From JBPCRW01 sp050996405 (GTDB lineage: Bacteria > Acidobacteriota > Blastocatellia > Pyrinomonadales > Pyrinomonadaceae): a stretch of 5,717 bases of DNA. Shown here one piece after another: positions 1-5,342 of this stretch (position 1 is its first letter; each line of letters starts with the position of its first letter). Under the pieces are notes generated by a model that saw only the letters and a program-made list of their open reading frames with translations, did not search any database and had not been told where the DNA came from. Location: positions 1-5,717 of the forward strand of contig JBPCRW010000122.1 of the NCBI GenBank assembly GCA_050996405.1, given 5' to 3'. The translations under genes and the position numbers were made by a program.

Positions 1-2
1 GG

Positions 3-548
3 CTTTTCCCGCACGAATTTATGTACCGCGTGCTGCTGTCGGGAAAATTGGAGCAGTATTACCAGATTGACCCGAAAAATTCTTGGATGCTCGCGGCGGC
101 GGAGAAAAATCTGCCGATGGTCGTTCCCGGCTGGGAAGATTCGACGATGGGGAATATGTATGCCGGACACTGCATCACGCACGACATCGAAAACGTCCAC
201 ACGGTTCGCACCGGAATCGAATATATGATGCAGCTTGCCGATTGGTATATAAAAGAAACTGAAAATTCGACCATCGGTTTTTTCCAAATTGGCGGAGGTA
301 TCGCGGGCGATTTTCCGATTTGCGTCGTGCCGATGCTGCATCAGGATTTGCAGCGCGAAAACGTTCCCGTGTGGAGTTATTTCTGCCAGATTTCCGCTTC
401 GACGACGAGCTACGGCTCGTATTCGGGCGCAGTTCCGAACGAAAAAATTACGTGGGGGAAACTCGAAGCCGACACGCCGAAATTTATTGTCGAATCGGAT
501 GCTTCGATTGTCGCGCCGCTAATGTTTGCGATTGTATTAGATTGGTAG
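3..548 (+). CDS. Deoxyhypusine synthase-family protein, C-terminal part (5' end outside window)
   Basis: The frame is open from the window edge (reading LFPHEFMYR...) to a TAG at 546-548, so this is the C-terminal ~181 residues of a longer protein; the ATG at 21 is internal. Counting from that Met, a GGG motif (residues 91-93) leads into GDFPICVVPM, and SGAVPNEKITWGK (135-147) matches the catalytic segment of deoxyhypusine synthase, SGARPDEAVSWGK in the human enzyme. The lysine that forms the covalent enzyme-butylamine intermediate is K147 (codon 459-461), and the nearby Glu and Trp are kept. The C-terminal ESDASIVAPLM resembles human YADASLVFPLL. Known family chemistry is NAD-dependent transfer of an aminobutyl group from spermidine. 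Bacteria lack eIF5A, so bacterial members probably make polyamines such as homospermidine; the substrate here cannot be told. The positions of human His287/His288 are D97/F98 here. The gene converges on, and overlaps, the Crp-like gene. Confidence 0.88.
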   Translation, partial: LFPHEFMYRVLLSGKLEQYYQIDPKNSWMLAAAEKNLPMVVPGWEDSTMGNMYAGHCITHDIENVHTVRTGIEYMMQLADWYIKETENSTIGFFQIGGGIAGDFPICVVPMLHQDLQRENVPVWSYFCQISASTTSYGSYSGAVPNEKITWGKLEADTPKFIVESDASIVAPLMFAIVLDW

Positions 549-1320
549 CGAAAGAAGTCTGCGGATAATTTTGTGGAATATGATTATCCGCCGGATGAGA
601 TTGAATTTTTTTAGGAAAATCAGACTCGCGGCGGATAATTTCATAACACTCGCAGCAGCAATTTTCCAGACTTTTCCGGTCGAGAATTTCGATATGTCCG
701 CGCGTGCAGCGAATAATTCCCTTCCTTTGCAGACTTCCGACGGCGGCGGTGACATACGGGCGGCGCGTGCCGAGCATCTGCGCGATAAAATCCTGCGTGA
801 CTTTCAGGTGGTTTGTTTTTAAACGGTCATGCAGCAACAGCAGCCAGCGGCACAGCCGACCTTCCAGATGATGAATATGATTGCAGGCAGCGGTTTGCGA
901 AAGCTGAATGTAAAAGGCATTTATGTAGCGCAGAATCAGATTTTGAAAATGCCCGCCTTTATCGAATTCCTGTTTGATAATTTCCGCTTTAATACGCAAA
1001 GCGCGGCTGGAATGCAGAACGACCGCCTGACTGGAAAGAGTTTTTGCGCCCATAAAAACGGCAAAACCCAAAACGCCTTCTGAACTGACGATTCCCGCTT
1101 CAATCGTCGCGCCGCTTTTCATTGTCAAAAACAGGTGAATCACGGCATCCAGCGGAAAATACACATATTGAATCGCATCGCCGTATTCATAAAGATTTTG
1201 TCCGACAGGAAGACAAACATCTTCGAGATGCGGGCGGATTCGCTCATAATCTCCGGCAGGCAATGAATTAAAAATACCGTTTTCGCGCGCTGTTCTGTAA
1301 GAAAAATTTTCGCTCGCCAT
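484..1320 (-). CDS. Crp/Fnr-family transcriptional regulator with C-terminal extension
   Basis: I take the ATG at 1320 (278 aa) because its product begins, like relatives, just before an ..ILxxLPxxxYERI-type segment. The same frame also has an ATG at 1368 and a TTG at 1410; none has a strong ribosome site. Residues ~14-120 form a cyclic-nucleotide-binding-like beta-barrel (YEYGDAIQYVYFPLDAVIHLF, then GATIEAGIVSSEGVLG). Residues ~128-166 are the long dimer helix (QTAACNHIHHLEGRLCRWLLLLHDR). Residues ~172-215 are a Crp-type winged helix with recognition region QMLGTRRPYVTAAVGSLQRKG. The barrel lacks the Arg-Ser/Thr pair that binds cAMP phosphate, and there is no N-terminal Fe-S cysteine set, so the signal is unknown. 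A cysteine cluster, CCCEC, lies at 221-225. Relatives usually end soon after; here about 40 extra residues run on, and the last 21 codons plus stop overlap the opposing gene. Targets are unknown. Confidence 0.85.
   Translation of the reverse strand: MASENFSYRTARENGIFNSLPAGDYERIRPHLEDVCLPVGQNLYEYGDAIQYVYFPLDAVIHLFLTMKSGATIEAGIVSSEGVLGFAVFMGAKTLSSQAVVLHSSRALRIKAEIIKQEFDKGGHFQNLILRYINAFYIQLSQTAACNHIHHLEGRLCRWLLLLHDRLKTNHLKVTQDFIAQMLGTRRPYVTAAVGSLQRKGIIRCTRGHIEILDRKSLENCCCECYEIIRRESDFPKKIQSHPADNHIPQNYPQTSFATNLIQSQTLAARQSKHPIRQ
561..591 (+). terminator. Hairpin downstream of the DHS-like gene
   Basis: GCGGATAAT (561-569) is perfectly repeated in inverted form at 583-591 with a 13-nt loop, starting 12 nt after the DHS-like stop. 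A run of seven T's follows at 606-612, about 14 nt past the stem, too far for a textbook terminator. The stretch is also inside the C-terminal extension of the opposing Crp-like gene. A third copy, GGCGGATAAT (630-639), can pair with 583-592 instead. It may be a weak terminator for the DHS-like transcript. Confidence 0.35.
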
Positions 1321-1380
1321 TTTTTTCTTGTCAGAGTAAGTGCCTTTGGCAAAATACTCCGGTCTCATTTGAGATTTCGT

Positions 1381-1410
1381 CTGTTTAAAGAAAACAGATT
1401 CAAAAATCAA
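1381..1410 (-). promoter_or_regulatory. Weak candidate promoter and small dyad upstream of the Crp-like gene
   Basis: On the minus strand TTGATT (1405-1410) is followed after 17 nt by TAAACA (1382-1387). This is a loose match to a sigma-70 promoter: the -35 is fair and the -10 poor. The same stretch holds a 6-bp dyad, CTGTTT (1381-1386) and AAACAG (1392-1397), that could be an operator, perhaps for autoregulation. The spacing is right, but the base matches are few and the region is T-rich, so chance is likely. If the gene really starts at TTG 1410, this stretch would be coding. Confidence 0.2.
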
Positions 1411-1425
1411 AAAGGAAAAGTTTCT

Positions 1426-1449
1426 AAATTCATCTCTGCTTGAGAATTT
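1426..1449 (-). terminator. Weak hairpin after mntH
   Basis: Just after the mntH stop, AAATT (1426-1430) with CTC (1434-1436) can pair with GAG (1442-1444) and AATTT (1445-1449), leaving a three-base bulge. On the minus strand a T-rich run with interruptions follows (CTTTTCCTTTTTG). The stem is short and AT-rich, so it would be at best a leaky terminator between mntH and the Crp-like gene. Read-through into the regulator remains possible. Confidence 0.22.
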
Positions 1450-1456
1450 CTTTGGA

Positions 1457-2815
1457 TTAGGTCATAAACCATTCGCGGAAAATTTGCATCAGCAGCCACG
1501 CATTGAGCGCGGCGATAATGACGGCGACGGCGTAGCCGAAGATTTTACGCCACAATGAATTAACGAATTCGCCCATCTTCAATTTATCGCTGGTGAACAT
1601 CACGAGCGGAAAGACTGCGAAACTTAACTGCATACTTAACACAACCTGACTTAAGATAAGCAGTCGCGCCGTTCCCGACATACCGTAAAAAGCCGTGACG
1701 ACGACGGCAGGCACAATCGCAATCAGGCGCGTTATCAAACGCCGCAGCCAAGGGCGCATCCGAATGTTTAAAAAGCCTTCCATCACGATTTGTCCGGCGA
1801 GCGTTCCCGTGAGAGTCGAATTTTGACCCGAAGCCAGCAGCGCGACGGCAAACAGAGTGCTTGCGCCCGCCGCGCCTAAAAGCGGCGAAAGCAGCTTATA
1901 GGCATCGCCGATTTCCGCGACTTCTGTATTGCCGGTGCGGTGAAACGCGGCGGCGGCGACAATCAAAATCGCCGCGTTGATAAAAAGCGCGAACATCAGC
2001 GCGACGGTCGAATCAATCGTCGCAAATTTAATTGCTTCGCGCCTGCCTCTCGGCGTGCGTTCGTAGCTGCGCGTCTGCACGATTGACGAATGCAGATAAA
2101 GATTGTGCGGCATCACGGTCGCGCCTAAAATTCCGATAGCAATGTAAAGCATTACCGGATTCGTAATAATTTCCGACGACGGAACAAAACCGCTCAAAAC
2201 ACCGCCGATGTCAGGACGCGAGAAAATTATCTCCGCTGCGAAGCATAAGCCGATAGTCGCAACCAGCGTGATGATAATAGTTTCGAGAAAGCGAAAGCCG
2301 CGATTTTGCAGCAACAGCAGAATCATCACGTCAAACGCCGTCAGCAAAACTCCCCAAACCAGCGGAATGCCGAACAATAAGTTAAGCGCAATCGCCGACC
2401 CGATAACTTCCGCCAAATCACAGGCGACAATAGCGACTTCGCACAAAATCCACAAAACGAATGAAACTCCCGGATGAAAATGGTCGCGGCAGGCTTGCGC
2501 CAAATCGCGTCCCGTGACGATCCCCAGACGCAGCGCGAGACTTTGCAGCAAAATCGCCATCAGGTTGGAAAGCAAAATGACGGAGAGCAGCGTGTAATTA
2601 AAACGCGAGCCGCCTGCCAAATCCGTCGCCCAATTTCCCGGGTCCATATAGCCGACGGCGATGAGATAACCGGGACCGGAAAAGGCGAGCAGTTTGCGCC
2701 AGAAACCCAAGCCTTTAGGAATGGCGAGCGACGCATTCGCTTCCGGCAGACTCGGCTGCGGCGAGTGCCTGCGCCAGCCGTTTATCGGCGTTGCTTCAGT
2801 AGCATTGCTGTCCAT
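1457..2815 (-). CDS. mntH: Nramp-family divalent metal (Mn2+/Fe2+) transporter
   Basis: This is a 452-residue membrane protein that imports Mn2+ or Fe2+ with protons. About 11 hydrophobic segments can be traced, the usual number for bacterial Nramp, after a polar N-terminal tail of ~40 residues. TM1 carries the metal-binding DPGN motif (58-61, in GYMDPGNWATD). TM6 carries MPHN (235-238); its Met is the residue that favours soft transition metals over Ca2+/Mg2+. TM3 has the family signature CEVAIVACDLAEVIGSAIAL, and the conserved transport motif GQNSTLTGTLAGQIVMEGFL follows TM8. All metal-site residues are present. I chose the ATG at 2815. The same frame is open to an ATG at 2968, but that adds 51 residues read from the repeat and from the mntR 3' end, with no family resemblance. 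It lies 74 nt downstream of the DtxR-like gene on the same strand, with no clear promoter of its own, so co-transcription is likely. The ribosome site is weak. Confidence 0.95.
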   Translation of the reverse strand: MDSNATEATPINGWRRHSPQPSLPEANASLAIPKGLGFWRKLLAFSGPGYLIAVGYMDPGNWATDLAGGSRFNYTLLSVILLSNLMAILLQSLALRLGIVTGRDLAQACRDHFHPGVSFVLWILCEVAIVACDLAEVIGSAIALNLLFGIPLVWGVLLTAFDVMILLLLQNRGFRFLETIIITLVATIGLCFAAEIIFSRPDIGGVLSGFVPSSEIITNPVMLYIAIGILGATVMPHNLYLHSSIVQTRSYERTPRGRREAIKFATIDSTVALMFALFINAAILIVAAAAFHRTGNTEVAEIGDAYKLLSPLLGAAGASTLFAVALLASGQNSTLTGTLAGQIVMEGFLNIRMRPWLRRLITRLIAIVPAVVVTAFYGMSGTARLLILSQVVLSMQLSFAVFPLVMFTSDKLKMGEFVNSLWRKIFGYAVAVIIAALNAWLLMQIFREWFMT

Positions 2816-2842
2816 AAAAACTAAAAACTCTGGTTCGTTATT

Positions 2843-2918
2843 GGACGGGTTAGAACCGCCTGCGTTAACGGACGGGTTTAGCTGCTTAATTACCTGCCCG
2901 CTAACGCAGGCGGTTCTG
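2843..2918. repeat. REP-like palindromic repeat between mntR and mntH
   Basis: AGAACCGCCTGCGTTA (2852-2867) has an exact inverted copy at 2902-2917. Pairing continues inward (2869-2877 with 2892-2900) with two mismatches and one G-U, giving a ~26-bp stem around a 14-nt loop (2878-2891). A partial direct copy of the unit's tail, GGACGGGTT, occurs at 2843-2851 and again at 2870-2878, a 27-base offset. So the element looks like two inverted units plus a remnant of a third. This is the build of REP-type elements spread between genes. It covers the last eight codons and the stop of the DtxR-like gene. In RNA it would form a strong hairpin between mntR and mntH. No T-run follows directly, so it is not a standard terminator. 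Confidence 0.85.
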
Positions 2919-3372
2919 ACTTGTTGAAAATCCCTTCGCGGTTCGGAATCAGGCTGCCGTGCGGACATTTAACGGGAAAATTGAGCAGCTTATCAATTCG
3001 CGCCTCAAATTCGTCGGAAATATAATGTTCGAGCCGCTCAGCTTCGTCGTGAACCGTATCAAGCGAATAACCTAAAACCTGTGCTAAAAAAAGTTCGAGC
3101 AGGCGATGACGGCGCACGATTTTAAGCGCGACTTTACGACCCTTTTTGGTAAGCCGCACGCCGTGATAAGGCGTATGCGCGACCAGCGATTGTCGTTCCA
3201 TCTGTTTGAGCATTTTAGAAACAGCAGGCGGGCTGACTCCTAAAAGTGCCGACAAGTCATTCGTTCCGGCTTCTGATTTTTCTTCGGCGCGGCGTTCCGA
3301 CAAACTCCAAATCGCTTTTAAATAATCTTCTTTTGAAGTCGTCACCTTTTTTTTCGGCTGAATTATCGTCAT
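2890..3372 (-). CDS. mntR: DtxR/MntR-family metal-dependent transcriptional repressor
   Basis: The protein has 160 residues, starting at ATG 3372; no good ribosome site is seen. Residues ~12-76 form a winged helix (LSALLGVSPPAVSKMLKQMERQSLV, then GVRLTKKGR), and 85-135 form the metal-binding and dimerisation domain (RRHRLLELFL, VHDEAERLEHYISDEFEARI). Candidate metal ligands by alignment to DtxR and B. subtilis MntR are D16, H89, E93, H108, E112, E115 and H116. E112 stands where DtxR has Cys102, which points to Mn2+ rather than Fe2+, but MntR's Glu11 is K19 here. On binding metal, such proteins repress importers, and the Nramp gene follows directly. The linker CPHGSLIPNREG resembles that preceding the SH3/FeoA-like domain of long family members; that domain is absent, and the last eight residues (EPPALAGR) come from the palindromic repeat. 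The symbol reflects genomic context and is not certain. Confidence 0.9.
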   Translation of the reverse strand: MTIIQPKKKVTTSKEDYLKAIWSLSERRAEEKSEAGTNDLSALLGVSPPAVSKMLKQMERQSLVAHTPYHGVRLTKKGRKVALKIVRRHRLLELFLAQVLGYSLDTVHDEAERLEHYISDEFEARIDKLLNFPVKCPHGSLIPNREGIFNKSEPPALAGR

Positions 3373-3389
3373 CTTGAAAATTGAACGAC

Positions 3390-3428
3390 GGTTAAGTTTT
3401 TCGATAAAAAATTTTTAACCTAAGTTAA
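3390..3428. promoter_or_regulatory. Candidate operator/promoter region of the DtxR-like gene
   Basis: The AT-rich stretch between the terminator hairpin and the repressor start contains TTAACCTAAGTTAA (3415-3428), a dyad with 5-bp arms around CTAA. Its AACCTAA part equals one half of the DtxR-box consensus; the other half at DtxR spacing is poor. A further GGTTAA (3390-3395) is the inverse of TTAACC (3415-3420). Metal repressors of this family commonly control their own operon, so this is a sensible place for an operator, but AT-rich DNA makes small dyads by chance. No convincing -35/-10 pair stands out. Confidence 0.3.
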
Positions 3429-3453
3429 TAATAATACTAAAAAAATGTTTTGG

Positions 3454-3499
3454 CGAAAAGGCAAGCGAATTATAAACTTATAATTCGCTTGCCTTTTCG
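3454..3499 (-). terminator. Intrinsic terminator of the ferritin-like operon
   Basis: A perfect 22-bp inverted repeat (3454-3475 with 3478-3499) begins 14 nt after the stop of the ferritin-like gene. It has a GC-rich core (GGCAAGCG) flanked by A and T tracts and a loop of about 2-4 nt. On the minus strand the stem's 3' side ends in CTTTTCG, and a further T-run lies ~10 nt on. The A/T tracts on both flanks mean it could also act on transcripts from the other strand. It separates the ferritin-like pair from the mntR-mntH unit. Confidence 0.85.
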
Positions 3500-3513
3500 T
3501 TATTTTGGCTAAT

Positions 3514-4302
3514 TTATTTTCTGATAAACAGCGTGGCGATTGCCAGAACCTGTTCTTTTGACAATGGCTCGTCAAAGGCTTCTGTAATCGCGTCGTTTGA
3601 AAGCCCCGCAAGACCTGCAATATTTACTCCGCCCTGCGTGGTATTCCCCTCCCCATTATAAATCGGCTGTGCCGGAGCGGGCAGATTTCCGCGTGAATCG
3701 CCCGTAATCCAGGCTTTTTGACCGCGAAGACGACGAACTTCCGCCGCGTGACGCGCTTCGACCGAGTGAATCTGCAAAGCGACGGTCAAAATCTTACCAT
3801 TCGATTTCAGATTGCCTGCCTGTCCTTTGTAAGCGCGAACACCCGTGTCTTCAAACGCCTGCGAGACGGCAAGAAAAGTCTGGTAATTACGGAAAACGTC
3901 GCCGAACGCGCCGCCTGCCGTGAAATCAAAATTCGGTTTGGCGACGGCTTTGCTGCCGAGAACCGATTTTAGAAGCGCGACGTGCGCCGTTTCGTGTTTG
4001 CTGATTTGCTGGAAAACGTCCTGTGTTTCGCGCGGAATCAAGCCGGACGAGCCGACCGCCGTGCGATAAAATTCGTCTTCCAGATATTCCAGCGTCAACG
4101 CGAAATTCAGCACGTCCGCAATTTTTCCGGGCAGTTTATCATCCGCCCCGTAAGTTGTTCCGGCGAGCGCGCCCAACGAAATCGGGATTGTCGCCAACGC
4201 GCCGGTTATTTTAACGGCTTTGTCAATATTTTCCTGGCGAGCAGTCATCTCGCTCATAAAATCCGGTGTAATAGTTTCCAGTAACGATTTTTTTAAATTC
4301 AT
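3514..4302 (-). CDS. Ferritin-like domain protein (Ferritin_2 type), no clear Tat motif
   Basis: The protein has 262 residues; the start at ATG 4302 is fixed by a strong site, AAGGAGG, 5 nt upstream. Residues ~61-195 form a four-helix ferritin-like bundle with candidate diiron ligands in order: E72 or E75 (LEYLEDEFY), E104 and H107 (HETAH), E151 (FEDTG), and E182 with H185 (VEARH). A C-terminal tail of ~70 residues follows, ending in QVLAIATLFIR, a motif shared with its neighbour. The N-terminus has a hydrophobic stretch (~29-53, ending GTTYGA) like a signal peptide, but the twin arginines usual in this family are missing (ARQENIDKAVK). The gene is 17 nt after its paralog, so it is the second gene of an operon, and a strong hairpin follows. 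Relatives include plant desiccation-related proteins; the activity (iron oxidation, storage or peroxide removal) is not established. Confidence 0.87.
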   Translation of the reverse strand: MNLKKSLLETITPDFMSEMTARQENIDKAVKITGALATIPISLGALAGTTYGADDKLPGKIADVLNFALTLEYLEDEFYRTAVGSSGLIPRETQDVFQQISKHETAHVALLKSVLGSKAVAKPNFDFTAGGAFGDVFRNYQTFLAVSQAFEDTGVRAYKGQAGNLKSNGKILTVALQIHSVEARHAAEVRRLRGQKAWITGDSRGNLPAPAQPIYNGEGNTTQGGVNIAGLAGLSNDAITEAFDEPLSKEQVLAIATLFIRK

Positions 4303-4319
4303 TTTATCCTCCTTGTTCT

Positions 4320-5069
4320 TTACGCTTTCGGTTTCGGTAATTTATTGGCTGTTACCGGAGTTCTGATAAACGGAGCGGCGGCGGAAAGGACTTCCGAAGG
4401 CATTCTAGCCATATCCAATCCACTTGAATTAACCACGTCGTCGCCCGCGAAAGCCGCCGAAAACGGATTGAGCAAATCACGAATCGTCGCCGCGTGACGC
4501 GCTTCGACCGACACGATTTTGCCTGCTATTAACAGATAATCACCATTTTTCAGCAATTGTCCCGCGCCGTTATAAGCCGATACGCCGAGGTCTTCAAACG
4601 TTTTGGCAGTTCCGAGAACGCTGTCGCGGCTGTTAAAATCGATACTTGTAAAATTGACCTGCAATCCCGGAATGGCTTTTTTGCCGAGCGCGGTTTTGAA
4701 AAACTCGCGGTGCGCGATTTCGTGGTCGCGGATGTCGGTTAAAATCGCGCGTTCGGCGGAAGTCATCCGCGTGAACGACGTGCTGACAACCTGCGTATAG
4801 AATGCGGCTTCGAGTTGTTCGAGCGCGTAGGCGTAATTCAAAATTCCCGTGTCGCCCTTACCCAAATCAACCGCGCCCTGTCGAACGGGTTCAATCGGCA
4901 AACCTAAAAACGCGGTTCTCGCGCTCAACGATTCGGGATTTAAAGCCCCGAAAGCAAACGCCGTCAAAGCGGCGGCACTCGACCATTTCAGAAACGACCG
5001 CCGCGAAGTTGCCTTTTCGACAATTATCTCAAGTTTATTTTTCTCATCAGAATCAAAATTTTTTGTCAC
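4320..5069 (-). CDS. Tat-exported ferritin-like domain protein (Ferritin_2 type)
   Basis: There are two in-frame GTG starts, at 5075 and 5069. A strong GGAGG lies only ~3 nt before the first but 9 nt before the second, so I prefer 5069 (249 aa). Numbered from 5075, a twin-arginine motif SRRSFLK (24-30) precedes a hydrophobic run and a likely cleavage site near SLSA (49-52). This predicts folded export to the periplasm or outer face. The ferritin-like bundle (~75-200) keeps candidate diiron ligands E86 or E89 (LEQLEAAFY), E119 and H122 (HEIAH), E161 (FEDLG), and E191 with H194 (VEARH). The C-terminus has EVLSAAAPFIR, as in the paralog. It is the first gene of a two-gene operon with the 3514-4302 gene. 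The family is known for desiccation- and stress-related members; the exact reaction is unknown. Confidence 0.88.
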   Translation of the reverse strand: MTKNFDSDEKNKLEIIVEKATSRRSFLKWSSAAALTAFAFGALNPESLSARTAFLGLPIEPVRQGAVDLGKGDTGILNYAYALEQLEAAFYTQVVSTSFTRMTSAERAILTDIRDHEIAHREFFKTALGKKAIPGLQVNFTSIDFNSRDSVLGTAKTFEDLGVSAYNGAGQLLKNGDYLLIAGKIVSVEARHAATIRDLLNPFSAAFAGDDVVNSSGLDMARMPSEVLSAAAPFIRTPVTANKLPKPKA

Positions 5070-5075
5070 AATCAC

Positions 5076-5342
5076 TACCCTCCATTTTCAATTTGTTCGT
5101 CTAACTCGCAAAAACATTCGGTTTGGCGAACCAAAAAAATTATCGCTGAAAATAAGTTTATTTATATTTCCCGCTAAATTCTTTCTTGGTTGAATTTTAT
5201 GCTTAGCCTTGAACTAAGTTCTGTCTTGTTTTAGACATAAGAACGGAAGATTTTTGTAACAATTTTAATCGACGAAAGTTGAAAATTTTAACAGGTTTGC
5301 GCTGAAACCTCTCTTTCGTAGATAATAAATTCGGCTGGAAAT
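5076..5342. promoter_or_regulatory. Divergent intergenic region driving the ferritin-like operon and the receiver gene
   Basis: This 267-nt AT-rich gap separates two divergent genes and should hold both promoters. For the minus strand, TATAAA (around 5157-5163) and GATAAT (5139-5144) are possible -10 boxes, without good -35 partners. For the plus strand, GATAAT (5321-5326) lies 18 nt after TTGCGC (5297-5302), leaving a leader of only ~10 nt. Small dyads are present: GAACTAAGTTC (5211-5221), CTTAG/CTAAG (5202-5218), TGTCT-N6-AGACA (5222-5237) and GGTT-N5-AACC (5120-5132). These are operator-like but unproven. No ORF in the gap looks real. Confidence 0.45.

Noticed and set aside
829..1083. Plus-strand ORF opposite the Crp-like gene, along with others at 571-822 and 289-522
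   Set aside because: These are antisense or out-of-frame shadows of clear genes, with no recognisable protein features.
1321..1410. Longer Crp-like start at TTG 1410 or ATG 1368
   Set aside because: The extra residues do not match the family N-terminus and have no ribosome site; kept only as an alternative.
2208..2824. Plus-strand ORFs opposite the Nramp gene
   Set aside because: Arg/Lys/Gln-rich translations typical of the strand opposite a membrane-protein gene; no independent start signal or family match.
2852..2917. Palindrome as an intrinsic terminator of mntR
   Set aside because: No T-run follows the stem directly on either strand, and the mntR stop lies inside the structure.
2843..2918. 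Palindrome as a CRISPR repeat or insertion-sequence end
   Set aside because: No spacer series and no transposase; two inverted units and a partial direct copy fit a REP-like element better.
2816..2968. Upstream ATG at 2968 that would give the Nramp protein 51 more residues
   Set aside because: The added stretch is read out of frame through the mntR 3' end and the palindromic repeat and shows no family resemblance; ATG 2815 gives the normal length.
3718..4284. Plus-strand ORFs opposite the ferritin-like genes, and others at 4557-5193
   Set aside because: Shadows of the conserved diiron-domain genes; compositions look random.
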